Assembly (NCBI GenBank): GCA_963759175.1 | Contig: CAVWXP010000005.1 | Coordinates: 186,001-250,000, forward strand | DNA length: 64,000 nt | DNA from: SZUA-442 sp963759175 | Lineage (GTDB): Bacteria > Actinomycetota > Acidimicrobiia > Spongiisociales > UBA5794 | Direction of reading: 5' to 3' | Shown here: piece after piece, positions 7,603 through 16,711 of the stretch | Numbering within the stretch: position 1 is the first letter of the stretch | Layout of the letters: each line of letters opens with the position of its first letter | Position numbers and translations under genes: made by a program | Notes under the pieces: model-generated | What the model saw: only the letters and a program-made list of their open reading frames with translations | Told to the model about the DNA's origin: nothing | Databases searched by the model: none

Positions 7603-8523
7603 CTACTCGAACGAGTCGAGGAACCTCTCGGCGTCGAGGGCCGCCTGGCAGCCCATACCGGCGGCCGTGACGGCCTGACGGTAGATCTTGTCGGCGACGT
7701 CGCCTCCGGCGAAGACCCCCTCGACGGAGGTGTTGGTGGTTCCGGGAGCGACGAGGACGTAGCCGGCTTCGTCGAGGTCCAGCTGACCAGCGAACACCGA
7801 GGTGTTCGGCGTGTGACCGATGGCGACGAAGACTCCATCGGTGGCGAGTTGGGATGTTTCATCGGTCGTGACATCGCGGAGGGTCACGCCCGACACGACG
7901 CCGTCACCGTGGATTTCGTCGACGACGGCGTTCCACACCACCTCGATCTTGGGATGGTCGAGGACGCGATTGGCCATGATCGTGGATGCGCGGAACTCGT
8001 CGCGACGGTGGACGACCGTGACCTTGGTGGCGAACTTCGTCAGGAACAGGGCTTCCTCCATGGCGGTATCCCCACCGCCGACGACCACGAGTTCCTTGTC
8101 GCGGAAGAAGAACCCGTCGCATGTGGCGCACGCCGACACCCCGAACCCTCGGAGCTTTTCCTCGCCGGGGACGCCGAGCCATCGTGCTGATGCGCCCGTG
8201 GAGATGATGACGGTGTCAGCCCGGTATTCGTCCGAGCCGACATTGATGGTGAACGGCCGCTCGGAGAAGTCGACGCTCGTGACGTTCGAACTCACGATGC
8301 GGGTTCCGAACCGTTCGGCCTGCTTGCGCATCTGCTCCATGAGGTCGGGACCCATGATGCCGTCGGGGAACCCCGGGTAGTTCTCGACGTCGGTGGTGAT
8401 CATGAGCTGACCACCTCGCTCCATGCCTTCGACCATGAGGGGATCGAGCCCCGCTCGTGCGGCATAGATCGCTGCGGTCAGACCAGCTGGCCCGGAACCG
8501 ATGATGGCGACCTTCTCGGTCAT
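7603..8523 (-). CDS. trxB: Thioredoxin-disulfide reductase
   Basis: FAD/NADPH-dependent enzyme that reduces thioredoxin. The 306 residues show the N-terminal FAD-binding motif AIIGSGPAGLTAAIYAARAG, the redox-active CATC (SACATCDGFFF), the NADPH-binding VVVGGGDTAMEEALFL, and the C-terminal FAD motif GVFAGGDVADKIYRQAVTAA. Full length with no missing key residue. The start of this gene is only four bases from the stop of the small membrane protein gene before it, so they are probably co-transcribed. Confidence 0.97.
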   Translation of the reverse strand: MTEKVAIIGSGPAGLTAAIYAARAGLDPLMVEGMERGGQLMITTDVENYPGFPDGIMGPDLMEQMRKQAERFGTRIVSSNVTSVDFSERPFTINVGSDEYRADTVIISTGASARWLGVPGEEKLRGFGVSACATCDGFFFRDKELVVVGGGDTAMEEALFLTKFATKVTVVHRRDEFRASTIMANRVLDHPKIEVVWNAVVDEIHGDGVVSGVTLRDVTTDETSQLATDGVFVAIGHTPNTSVFAGQLDLDEAGYVLVAPGTTNTSVEGVFAGGDVADKIYRQAVTAAGMGCQAALDAERFLDSFE

Positions 8524-8527
8524 GATG

Positions 8528-8830
8528 TCACTCCTGGGAGGTTCGATCTTGTGGGTAGCGCCGTGACCAGACGAAGGCTCCCACGAGGATCAACACCAGG
8601 CCGACCACGGCGTACGCGGTTTCCTGACCCATCAGCGTTCCGAGGATCCGGAATATTCCGACCATGAGCCAGAACACGGCCATGAACGCACCGACAATGA
8701 GGACGAGGCTGATGGCGATCCATGTGATGGCTGTGGACGCACGATCAACGGACAGCTCACGGATCTTCGTGGCGACCTGCTCGAGCAGGTCGGCCGCACG
8801 CACCGAGAGTGGTTGATTGGATTCAGCCAT
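8528..8830 (-). CDS. Small membrane protein between anti-sigma factor and trxB (function unknown)
   Basis: A 100-residue protein with a soluble N-terminus (DLLEQVATKIREL), then two hydrophobic segments at about residues 35-65 and 70-88 and a short charged tail (SRRYPQDRTSQE). I do not recognise a named family beyond phage-holin-like or DUF membrane proteins. Its place between the ECF sigma/anti-sigma pair and trxB suggests membership of the same redox or envelope stress unit (inference). Confidence 0.75.
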   Translation of the reverse strand: MAESNQPLSVRAADLLEQVATKIRELSVDRASTAITWIAISLVLIVGAFMAVFWLMVGIFRILGTLMGQETAYAVVGLVLILVGAFVWSRRYPQDRTSQE

Positions 8831-8872
8831 GACACTGCGAGGTTAGTCGTGGTCGCGCGGCCCGGCGCTGGC

Positions 8873-9676
8873 TCACTGATCGACGTCGACCAGGGTGCAG
8901 GTCGTCAGGTTCACCGTCACCACGGATGCGACGTCGTTGGCCTCGGTCACGGTCAGGAAGAGCAGGACATCGCCGTCGCGTTGCTCGAGGGCGACAGGTG
9001 CGACATCGCCACGAGGAAGCTCGTCGGCGAGGCGCTCGAGGCACGACTCGACCGCCGCGACATCGATCAGGGCACTCGAGGTGGGCTCGAGCGTGCTGAC
9101 CGAGTCAGCGATCTCCGCTGGACTCTGGGCCCCCTCGGTGGCCTCCAGCAGGTCGGCACCGTCGAGGGAAGTGAACTGGGGGACTTCGGCGACGACAGGG
9201 GACTCCTCGGCACCGCCGTCAACGGGGGCGGATTCGGCCTCATCCGACGATCCGCCGGTGGAGGAATCGCTGGCCACCCTCGTCTCGGATGTCAGGGCCA
9301 CGTCCGTCCCGGCATCGTCGGTACCACCGAGGGAGCCGGGGAGCACCACGATGGCTGCCACCACCGCGGCCACGCCGGCGATTCCCGCGATGGGTTTCCA
9401 CCACGCGAACCCTCGTCGCGATGGTGAAGCGACGGACTCGGATGCGCCATCGAGGTGGAGTTGGGCGATCAGGTCCTGGCGAAGGGCTGAGCGTTCGTCT
9501 GCTGCCATGGCGACCGGTGGGAGGGATTCGAGGTGGGCCTTGGTCGCCATCTGGGTCTGGTAGGCGGCGGCGAGGTCGGGGTTGGATGCGACGAAGGCGC
9601 GAGCCCGTGCAGCGTCATCAGCGCTGAGTGTTCCCTCGGTCAGATCGAGGATGAGGTCACGGTCGTTGTCGTTCAT
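8873..9676 (-). CDS. Membrane-anchored anti-sigma factor
   Basis: Predicted anti-sigma factor paired with the ECF sigma gene, which it overlaps by four bases. The N-terminal 90 residues (MNDNDRDLILDLTEGTLSAD; ARARAFVASNPDLAAAYQ) look like an anti-sigma domain on the cytoplasmic side. One membrane segment follows at about 92-113 (PIAGIAGVAAVVAAIVVLPG), then an extracytoplasmic region rich in T, S, D and E and a C-terminal domain of about 100 residues. No HxxxCxxC zinc motif is present. In the mycobacterial locus this position is held by the SigM anti-sigma factor. Confidence 0.8.
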   Translation of the reverse strand: MNDNDRDLILDLTEGTLSADDAARARAFVASNPDLAAAYQTQMATKAHLESLPPVAMAADERSALRQDLIAQLHLDGASESVASPSRRGFAWWKPIAGIAGVAAVVAAIVVLPGSLGGTDDAGTDVALTSETRVASDSSTGGSSDEAESAPVDGGAEESPVVAEVPQFTSLDGADLLEATEGAQSPAEIADSVSTLEPTSSALIDVAAVESCLERLADELPRGDVAPVALEQRDGDVLLFLTVTEANDVASVVTVNLTTCTLVDVDQ

Positions 9677-10257
9677 CGGTCTCCGGTGTCACCAGTTGGA
9701 TGGTCGCCGGGTGGTCTCAGGTTCCCGAGACTTTGGGCGAGTTGTTTGCGGGCACGGAAGAGGCGACTCTTGACCGTTCCCATCGGTATGTCGAGGGTAT
9801 CGCCGGCTTGCTCTAGCGACATGCCCTGCAGATCCACGAGCACGATGGCCGCTCGGAACTCGGGCGACAGCTCGGCCAGTGCTGCGTCGATGTCGGGACG
9901 CACCTCGACCGATCCGAAGGCGTCACCTGCGGTGGGATCGGCGGGGTCGTGGGTCTCGGGGAGCCGTTCGGTCTGCTTCCGCTTGCGTCGGCGGAGATGG
10001 TCGTAGCAGGTGTTGACCGCGACCCGGTACAACCAGGTGGAGAATGCAGCCTGGGCCTTGTACCGGTCGGCCTTGCGGAACACCGTGAGGAAGGTGTCCT
10101 GGGTGGCGTCGAGTGCGGCCTCGCGATCCTGGAGCATGCGGAGGCAGACGGCGAACACACGGTCCTCGTGCGCGTCCATGAGCTCGTTGAAGGCGTCGAG
10201 GTCTCCTTCGAGGTACCGGTCGATCAATTCGATGTCGAGGTGGGCGCGCTCGGTCAT
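9673..10257 (-). CDS. RNA polymerase ECF sigma factor (SigM position)
   Basis: A 194-residue extracytoplasmic-function sigma factor. Region 2 spans about residues 25-95 (RVFAVCLRMLQDREAALDAT; AFSTWLYRVAVNTCYDHLRR) and region 4 about 130-185 (LSPEFRAAIVLVDLQGMSLE; GTVKSRLFRARKQLAQSL). Start chosen at ATG 10257 (MTERAHLDIELIDRYLEGD), where family similarity begins; the open frame extends far upstream over another gene. By position between mviN-like and trxB genes it corresponds to mycobacterial sigM. Confidence 0.92.
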   Translation of the reverse strand: MTERAHLDIELIDRYLEGDLDAFNELMDAHEDRVFAVCLRMLQDREAALDATQDTFLTVFRKADRYKAQAAFSTWLYRVAVNTCYDHLRRRKRKQTERLPETHDPADPTAGDAFGSVEVRPDIDAALAELSPEFRAAIVLVDLQGMSLEQAGDTLDIPMGTVKSRLFRARKQLAQSLGNLRPPGDHPTGDTGDR

Positions 10258-10303
10258 GGGGACCGCGAGAGTAGGCGGGTCGGATCCGGTGGAGCGGTTC
10301 GGA

Positions 10304-11593
10304 TCACGATGCGACGAACAGCACGTCAGCGATGCGGCTCTGATGGGCCCCGTCGGGGGTCTCGGGCAGACCGGCGAGCCACAACCGCCACACGCCACCC
10401 GCCCTGAACGGGAGCTGGATCCTCGTGGTCGACGCCTGGAGCGTGCCGCCGGCGATGTGCTCCCACGCCGTCGGGTCGTCCGGAATGCCCTCCCCCCAAC
10501 CGATGCGGTAGACGGTGTCCGTCGTTCCCGTGACGTACATGGCGCTCGGCACGCCGTCGACGTTGAACACGAGGCCGACGCCGTCCTTGATCTCGTTGAG
10601 GGGCCGTGAATACGCCTCGGTGAGCCATGCGGTGGCGCGGTTGCCGTCGAGGACGTTGTCGGCGGTGTCGTCGCTCTCGGTGCCGTCCCCGAGTGGGTCG
10701 TAGACCTCGACGCTGGCGTCGATGAAGGTGGTCTCGTCGACGGATGGGACATCGATGGGGATCGTCGTCGTCGGAATCGCCGGTGCCGCCGACAGCGGAT
10801 AGAGGAATGGGGAATCCGGGTCGAAATCGGCAGCGAGCCCGATGGCCGCCATCAGGGAGATGGCAACCACGATGCCTGCGAACACCCCGAGGGCGCGCCA
10901 CGGGCGCGGGGCCTGCGATACAGGAGGGCTCTCGTAGGCGACGGCGCTGAGGGAACTCGCCAGTCCGTGGGCATCGACGGTGCCGGCGACCCCGGAGCGA
11001 AGGGCCCGATCCACGCTCGGGGGGACGCCGTCGATCACCTCGGATGGGAACACGTGCACGTCCTCGGTGCCGGTGATGGCTGCGCGCAACACCTCGGCGA
11101 GAGCGATCGTGTCGGAGGCGGGATCGCCCCATCGCTGGGTACGTCCGAATCCGCCGATCTTGGCCGGGTGTGCGGCGGAGAAGTGGACGGCAGACGTGTC
11201 GAGGGCGCCGTGGACCCCACCCGCTTCGTGGAACCGAGCCAGCGCGGCGCACAGGCCGGCGGCGTTGGGCAGGAACTCCCCGACCGGAAGCCCCTCGCCG
11301 ACACGGAGGCGATCGGCGATCGTGACACCGCCATCCCACTCGGACACCGAGTATGCCGACGCCGTCGTCTCAGCCGCGGCGAACACGCGCTGGAGGTGGG
11401 TCTCGGTGAGCGCAGCCGCCGATCGGACTCCGACGAGGAACTCGGTGTGGCGTTGCGGTGTCGACTCCGGGGCGAGATAGCGGATGAGCACCGGCCGGTC
11501 GAGGGTCTCGTCCTGTGCCAGCCACTCCTCGATGTCGCCATCGCTTCCGAGGCGGATGTTCAGCCGGTACCGGTCGGGAAGCCGAGGGGGCAT
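10304..11593 (-). CDS. Pseudokinase-transmembrane protein resembling the C-terminal half of actinobacterial MviN
   Basis: About residues 5-215 have a protein-kinase outline (RYRLNIRLGSDGDIEEW; LCAALARFHEAGGVHGALD; KIGGFGR). The catalytic residues are gone: HGALD replaces HRDLK, GGFGR replaces DFG, and no ATP-binding lysine is evident. One membrane segment follows (about 232-252, ALGVFAGIVVAISLMAAIGL), then an extracytoplasmic beta-rich domain with a discoidin/sugar-binding look (NVLDGNRATAWLTEAYS). In mycobacterial MviN the same pseudokinase-TM-sugar-binding tail is fused to the MurJ flippase, which is missing here. It is adjacent to sigM-like genes as in that locus. Confidence 0.78.
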   Translation of the reverse strand: MPPRLPDRYRLNIRLGSDGDIEEWLAQDETLDRPVLIRYLAPESTPQRHTEFLVGVRSAAALTETHLQRVFAAAETTASAYSVSEWDGGVTIADRLRVGEGLPVGEFLPNAAGLCAALARFHEAGGVHGALDTSAVHFSAAHPAKIGGFGRTQRWGDPASDTIALAEVLRAAITGTEDVHVFPSEVIDGVPPSVDRALRSGVAGTVDAHGLASSLSAVAYESPPVSQAPRPWRALGVFAGIVVAISLMAAIGLAADFDPDSPFLYPLSAAPAIPTTTIPIDVPSVDETTFIDASVEVYDPLGDGTESDDTADNVLDGNRATAWLTEAYSRPLNEIKDGVGLVFNVDGVPSAMYVTGTTDTVYRIGWGEGIPDDPTAWEHIAGGTLQASTTRIQLPFRAGGVWRLWLAGLPETPDGAHQSRIADVLFVAS

Positions 11594-11600
11594 GCCGCCG

Positions 11601-12335
11601 TCACCCGGCCTTCAGCACCGCAAGGGACTCGGGGAGCGTCACATAGCCCTCGGATTCGTAGAGCTTCATGGCTGGTGCGTTGTCGTGTTGGGTGTTCAAC
11701 AACATGGCCTTCGATCCCTGGCGCTGCGCACTCCGAGCTGCGGCGCGTACGAGGCTACGGCCCATGCCCTCGCCCTGCCACCGAGGGTCGACCGCAACAC
11801 GCTGGAGGTACGAGATGGCGTGGCCGTATCCGACGACGGCATACCCGGTGATTCCCGATGCACCATCGCGGATCACGAAGACACTCGCCGACGATGTCGC
11901 CTGCGTGGACTCGTCGAGGGCTGCCCGGTCGAAACGCCAGAACTCGGGGAACGCCGCCCGGTCGATGGCCAGCATCAGGTCGAGGTCGTAGGCATCGTCG
12001 CGAACGACGAGATGCTGTGGCGCAGGCACGGGCTGGTCCAGGGAGAGGCGCATGAGGGCGAGGTCGATGTGCTCGGCGAACCCGGCGACCTCCCACGGAC
12101 GGCGAGCCGACGGGGCAAGGGGTGACGAGAGGACAGCTGGAGCACCGATGTCGAACAGGCGGCTGGTGCACGCTTCGATGAAGCCGGTTCCGCCGCGAAG
12201 GAGGCGAAGCGTGGCATCGGAGACGGCATCGTTCCACGGGCGCGCCTCGGCGCGGGCCCATCCCCTCCGTAAGGAGATCGAGCCCGGCCATGTGCCGCGT
12301 TGAAAGACGCGATGTGGCGTGTCAGCAAGCGCCAT
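11601..12335 (-). CDS. GNAT-family N-acetyltransferase
   Basis: A 244-residue acetyl-CoA-dependent acetyltransferase. The C-terminal half carries the GNAT acetyl-CoA site YLQRVAVDPRWQGEGMGRSL and the later NTQHDNAPAMKLYESEGY typical of RimI/MshD-like enzymes. The N-terminal half is divergent. Start at ATG 12335 (MALADTPHRVFQRG) with GGTGGAG upstream; the frame is open further. It is immediately upstream of the pseudokinase gene and divergent from the HDAC-like gene. Substrate cannot be told from the sequence. Confidence 0.82.
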   Translation of the reverse strand: MALADTPHRVFQRGTWPGSISLRRGWARAEARPWNDAVSDATLRLLRGGTGFIEACTSRLFDIGAPAVLSSPLAPSARRPWEVAGFAEHIDLALMRLSLDQPVPAPQHLVVRDDAYDLDLMLAIDRAAFPEFWRFDRAALDESTQATSSASVFVIRDGASGITGYAVVGYGHAISYLQRVAVDPRWQGEGMGRSLVRAAARSAQRQGSKAMLLNTQHDNAPAMKLYESEGYVTLPESLAVLKAG

Positions 12336-12415
12336 GGAACATCTCCACCATTTCCTGTCGCATGGCGTAGCGTACCCGTGGTTTGCGAGGGGCCGGTTCG
12401 TGCCACAATGCCGAG

Positions 12416-13429
12416 GTGTCGCTCGCACTCGTCACCCACGAACTGAGTCTCGCCCATCGAACGCCGCTGGGACATCCCGAACGCGTCGATCGCGTCATCG
12501 CCGTCGTGGACGGGATTCGTGGCTCGCAGGCCGAGATCCTCGACGTGGAGGCGCCCCCGGTCGACCGATCGCTCCTCGAGCTGGTCCACGACGCCGACTA
12601 CATCGACGATATCCACGGCTTCTGCGTCGCCGGCGGCGGGTCCCTCGATCCCGATACGCACGCGGTCCCCGCGACATGGGACGCAGCCATCCATGCAGCC
12701 GGGGCAGGACCCAGGGCCATCGATACCTTGTTGCGTCAACGGGCGGACACCGCATTCGTAGCGGTGCGCCCGCCGGGCCACCACGCCGAACGGCATCAGG
12801 CGATGGGCTTCTGCTTCTTCAACAACATCGCGGTCGCCGCGGCGTATCTGCGGGGGTTCGGTGAACGGATCGCCATCGTCGATTGGGACGTCCATCACGG
12901 CAACGGGACCCAGCACACGTTCTACGGAGACCCCGATGTGCTGTACGTGTCCATGCACGAGTTCCCGTTCTACCCGGGAACGGGATGGATCACCGAGACC
13001 GGCTCGGGTATCGGGGACGGCATGACGGTCAACGTCGCCCTGCCCTCGGGTACGTCGTCGGATTCCTATCTCGCTGCGTTCGGACGCATCGTGTTGCCGG
13101 TACTCGAGGCGTTCGACCCCGACTGGCTGTTGATCAGCGCCGGGTACGACGCACACGTGGATGATCCCCTCGGCGGCCTGTCGGTCTCGACCGAGGCATA
13201 CGCATCGATGGCAGCTCATCTCACGACCGTGGTACCGGCCAACCGCACGGTGTCCTTCCTCGAGGGCGGCTACGACCTCGAGGCGATCGCGGCGTCAGCC
13301 AGGGCGACCGTGGAAGGGGCTTTGGGCATCCGTGCCATTGAACCCCTGCCGGACAGGGTCGAGGGGTCGGCAGCGCGGCTCGTGGACCTCGCGGTCGAGA
13401 GCCTCGGCACCCATTGGGAAGTGCGTTAA
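12416..13429 (+). CDS. Histone deacetylase / AcuC-AphA family amidohydrolase
   Basis: Zinc-dependent deacetylase fold; bacterial members remove acetyl groups from proteins, polyamines or small amides. The 337 residues show HPERVDRVIAV, the catalytic HH pair in VRPPGHHAERHQAMGFCFFN, zinc ligands in IVDWDVHHGNGTQHTFY and ISAGYDAHVDDPLGGL, and the active-site tyrosine region FLEGGYDLEAIA. Start is GTG 12416 (VSLALVTHELSL), almost no leader after a possible CACAAT -10, so the mRNA may be leaderless. Exact substrate is unknown. Confidence 0.92.
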   Translation: MSLALVTHELSLAHRTPLGHPERVDRVIAVVDGIRGSQAEILDVEAPPVDRSLLELVHDADYIDDIHGFCVAGGGSLDPDTHAVPATWDAAIHAAGAGPRAIDTLLRQRADTAFVAVRPPGHHAERHQAMGFCFFNNIAVAAAYLRGFGERIAIVDWDVHHGNGTQHTFYGDPDVLYVSMHEFPFYPGTGWITETGSGIGDGMTVNVALPSGTSSDSYLAAFGRIVLPVLEAFDPDWLLISAGYDAHVDDPLGGLSVSTEAYASMAAHLTTVVPANRTVSFLEGGYDLEAIAASARATVEGALGIRAIEPLPDRVEGSAARLVDLAVESLGTHWEVR

Positions 13430-13486
13430 GGGACGGCCCGGGTCCGCCGATATCCCTTTCGGGTAGTTGTCCCGGGAGGAACCACG

Positions 13487-14590
13487 ATGGATCACATTCC
13501 GACGCTCGACGAGTTGTTGTCGAAGCTCGTCACGACCGGGGGCTCCGATCTGCACCTCAAGGTGGGATCGCCGCCCGCATACCGGATCGACGGAGTCCTG
13601 CACCTCGCCGAGTTGCCGAGCCTCACGGCCGATCAGACGAGCGATCTCCTCACCGAGCTGCTCCCGGATCGTCTCGCCGACACCGCGGACGCCACGGACC
13701 ACGACTTTGCGTATGGCAAGTCCGGCCTTGGGCGGTTCCGGGTCAACGCCTATCGCCAGCGTGGATCGGTCAACATCGTCGTGAGGGCCGTCGCTCCCAC
13801 CACGCAGACCTTTGCCGAGCTCGGACTGCCCGAAGCCGTATCGAAGGTGTGTGACGAACCGGACGGGTTGATCCTGGTCACGGGACCGACCGGATCGGGC
13901 AAGACGACGACGAGCGCTGCGATCGTCGACTACATCAATACGAACCGCAAGGCCAACATCATCACGATCGAGGATCCCATCGAGGTGACGCACAAGGACA
14001 AGCGCTCGATCGTCTCCCAGCGCGAGGTGGGCGTCGACACCGAATCCTTCGAAGCCGGTATGCGGTCGGTCCTCAGGCAGGACCCGAACGTGATCTACGT
14101 CGGTGAGATCCGGAACCAGGAGACGCTCGAAGCAGCCCTGGTGGCCGCCGAGACCGGCCATCTGGTGATCTCGACGATGTACACGATCGACGCCGTCGAG
14201 ACGATCCATCGCATCCTCGACACGTTCCCCCCGTACCTCGAACGCAGGGTCCGCCAGATGCTCGGCACGTCCTTGCGTGGCATCATCTCGCAGCGTCTCA
14301 TGCCGCGCATGGAGGGTCAGGGCCGCGTGCCAGCCGTCGAGCTGCTCGTGGGCACCGAGGCCATCCGGGAACGCATCATCGATCCGGCGAAGATGTCCTC
14401 GCTGTACGAGACCATCGCCGAGGGTGCCTTCTACGGGATGCAGACGTTCGACCAGGCCATCACCGTCAAGTACGAGGCAGGTGAGGTGTCGTTCTCCGAT
14501 GCGCTCATGCATGTGACGTCGCCTCGTGACTTCAAGATCGCAACAGGGGTCATGACGGCGCCCCCTCCGGCGCCGATGGCAACGGGCTGA
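13487..14590 (+). CDS. pilT: PilT-family type IV pilus retraction ATPase-like protein
   Basis: Hexameric secretion-type ATPase that powers pilus retraction. N-terminal PAS-like domain (GSDLHLKVGSPPAYRIDG), Walker A GPTGSGKTTT, Asp box TIEDPIEVTHKDKRSIVSQR, Walker B QDPNVIYVGEIRNQETLEAA, His box TGHLVISTMYT, and the PilT-type IISQRLMPRMEGQGRVPAVE. The 367-residue length is normal. Ribosome-binding GGGAGG precedes the ATG. No other pilus genes are nearby, so its partners must be elsewhere or it has another role. Confidence 0.93.
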   Translation: MDHIPTLDELLSKLVTTGGSDLHLKVGSPPAYRIDGVLHLAELPSLTADQTSDLLTELLPDRLADTADATDHDFAYGKSGLGRFRVNAYRQRGSVNIVVRAVAPTTQTFAELGLPEAVSKVCDEPDGLILVTGPTGSGKTTTSAAIVDYINTNRKANIITIEDPIEVTHKDKRSIVSQREVGVDTESFEAGMRSVLRQDPNVIYVGEIRNQETLEAALVAAETGHLVISTMYTIDAVETIHRILDTFPPYLERRVRQMLGTSLRGIISQRLMPRMEGQGRVPAVELLVGTEAIRERIIDPAKMSSLYETIAEGAFYGMQTFDQAITVKYEAGEVSFSDALMHVTSPRDFKIATGVMTAPPPAPMATG

Positions 14591-14704
14591 CCGGGGAGCC
14601 GTCAGCCTCAGTGATGATGTCGGCCCGTCGGGAGCTGTGACCGTACCTGTTGGCATCGGCCGGGGCACCACCGAAGACGCGGGAGGGTCATCTACCCTGC
14701 CCGC

Positions 14705-15322
14705 ATGCCCGACTTCACCTGCCGCGATTGCGGTGACTCGTTCACCCTGCCCTCGTCGGTCGTCGATCGCTACCCGGGTTGGAAGCCGTCCCAGTGCCGG
14801 TCGTGTCGCGATGCCGCGCCGTCGAAGTCGTCCGGTGGCGCCACGTCATCGGGAAGGTCATCGGCCAAGCCCCGGGCGTCGGCCGTCGATCCACGGTCCG
14901 GCGTGTTCACGGACGGAAGCTCCGTACCGAACCCCGGACCGGGCGGATGGGGGGCGGTGTACGTGGTGGACGATGAGGTGGTTGCCGAGCGGTACGGCCA
15001 TGGCGGCGAAACGACGAACAACCGTATGGAGCTCACGGCCCTGATCCATGCGGTGGAACTCGTGCCGGAGGGAACGCCGACCACGGTCTATTCCGACTCC
15101 AACCTCGCCGTACGCACGATCAACGAATGGGCCGCCGGATGGGAGAAGCGCGGATGGAAGCGCAAGTCCGGTCCTGTGGAGAACCTCGACCTCGTCAAGC
15201 AGGCATATCGGGCGTTCAGGCAGCGTCCCGAGCTCGAACTCGTGTGGATCAAGGCCCACGTGGGCTACCGGTGGAACGAGTACGCCGATGCGTTGGCGAA
15301 CCGTGGAAGGGAAGAGGGCTGA
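14705..15322 (+). CDS. rnhA: Ribonuclease HI with N-terminal zinc-ribbon
   Basis: RNase HI cuts the RNA strand of RNA-DNA hybrids. About residues 1-40 form a small CxxC...CxxC zinc-ribbon (FTCRDCGDSFTL; SQCRSCRDA), joined by a Ser/Gly-rich linker to a full RNase H domain (about 62-205). The four acidic catalytic residues are present: D in FTDGSSVPNPGPGGWG, E in NNRMELTAL, D in YSDSNLAV and D in EYADALANR. The downstream cca-type gene begins three bases after the stop. Confidence 0.94.
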   Translation: MPDFTCRDCGDSFTLPSSVVDRYPGWKPSQCRSCRDAAPSKSSGGATSSGRSSAKPRASAVDPRSGVFTDGSSVPNPGPGGWGAVYVVDDEVVAERYGHGGETTNNRMELTALIHAVELVPEGTPTTVYSDSNLAVRTINEWAAGWEKRGWKRKSGPVENLDLVKQAYRAFRQRPELELVWIKAHVGYRWNEYADALANRGREEG

Positions 15323-15325
15323 GCC

Positions 15326-16711
15326 GTGGTCCCCGACCGCCTTCAGAACCTCTTCCCGGAGGCCGTGACGGATCTCGCTCACCGTTTCGCCGACGAGGGA
15401 CACCCCCTCTACCTGGTCGGGGGTTCCGTCCGCGATGCGCTGTTGGATCGTTCCAACAGCGACCTCGATTTCACGACATCTGCGCTCCCCGACGTCATCG
15501 AGCGTATCGGCTCGGACTGGGCGCACTCCACCTACATCGCAGGCAAGGCATTCGGCACGATCGGCCTCGTCCGTGACCAGGTCATCCACGAGATCACGAC
15601 GTTTCGGTCCGAGGTGTACCGGGACGAGTCACGCAAACCCAGGGTCACCTTCAGCGAGAGCCTGACCGAGGACCTGTCCCGTCGCGACTTCGCGGTCAAC
15701 GCCATGGCGTTGCGTGTCCCGGTCGCCGACGAACCACCCGAGATGGTCGACCCCTTCGGGGGCCTCGCCGACCTCGCCGGTCGGGTGCTGCGCACTCCCA
15801 TGGATCCCGAGGTCTCGTTCGGGGACGACCCGCTGCGCATGCTGCGGTTGTTCCGCTTCGTGTCGACGCTCGGGTTCGCTGCGGATCCGGAGGCCTTCGA
15901 TGCGGTGATCCGGATGCGCGAACGCCTGTCGATCGTGTCGGCAGAGCGCATCCGTGCCGAGTTCGACAAGCTCATGACCGGGGCGAACGTCGAGGTCGCC
16001 CTCGAGGGCCTGGTCGCCAGCGGACTCGCCTCCGAGTTCATCCCCGAGATCCCTGCCCTGGCCGTCGAGCAGGATCCGATCCATCGGCACAAGGACGTGC
16101 TCGCCCACACGATCGCCGTCGTGGGCAAGACCGACGAGGACAACCTCCGGCTGCGCCTCGCTGCCCTCTTCCACGACATCGGAAAGCCGGCGACCCGCGA
16201 GTTCGGGTCCGGCGGCGTGTCGTTCCACCACCACGAGGTGGTGGGTGCCCGCATGACCCGCAAGCGCATGCAGGACCTCCGCTATTCGAAGGACGTCATC
16301 GACGATGTGGCGAACCTCGTGTTCCTCCACATGCGTCCCCACACCTACAAGATGGGGTGGACGGACTCTGCCGTACGCCGCTACGTGCGCGATGCCGGCC
16401 CGCTGCTCGACGACCTGAACCAGCTCGTTCGTTCGGACGTGACGACCCGCAATGAGCGTCGCGCCAGGACGATCGCCAGGCGCATCGACGATCTCGAGGA
16501 ACGCATCGCCGAGCTGTCCGAGCGCGAGGAGCTCGATCGGCTGCGTCCGCCGATCGACGGCAATGACGTCATGGCCTACCTCGGGCTCTCCCCGTCGCGT
16601 GAGGTGGGGGAGATCATGGACATGTTGCTCGAGCGCAGGATCGAGGACGGCCCGTACTCCGAGGACGACGCCTACGCGATGCTCGACGAATGGCGGAAGC
16701 GGGACACCTGA
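15326..16711 (+). CDS. cca: CCA tRNA nucleotidyltransferase with HD domain
   Basis: Adds or repairs the 3' CCA end of tRNAs. The 461 residues begin with the class II nucleotidyltransferase head LVGGSVRDALLDRSNSDLDF (GG and DxD motifs), followed by the RRDFAVNAMA motif and the RNA-binding region (GDDPLRMLRLFRF). A C-terminal HD domain (RLAALFHDIGKPATREF; FHHHEVVGARM) resembles phosphohydrolase domains of actinobacterial homologues. GTG start three bases after the RNase H stop. A palindromic repeat starts directly after the stop codon. Confidence 0.94.
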   Translation: MVPDRLQNLFPEAVTDLAHRFADEGHPLYLVGGSVRDALLDRSNSDLDFTTSALPDVIERIGSDWAHSTYIAGKAFGTIGLVRDQVIHEITTFRSEVYRDESRKPRVTFSESLTEDLSRRDFAVNAMALRVPVADEPPEMVDPFGGLADLAGRVLRTPMDPEVSFGDDPLRMLRLFRFVSTLGFAADPEAFDAVIRMRERLSIVSAERIRAEFDKLMTGANVEVALEGLVASGLASEFIPEIPALAVEQDPIHRHKDVLAHTIAVVGKTDEDNLRLRLAALFHDIGKPATREFGSGGVSFHHHEVVGARMTRKRMQDLRYSKDVIDDVANLVFLHMRPHTYKMGWTDSAVRRYVRDAGPLLDDLNQLVRSDVTTRNERRARTIARRIDDLEERIAELSEREELDRLRPPIDGNDVMAYLGLSPSREVGEIMDMLLERRIEDGPYSEDDAYAMLDEWRKRDT

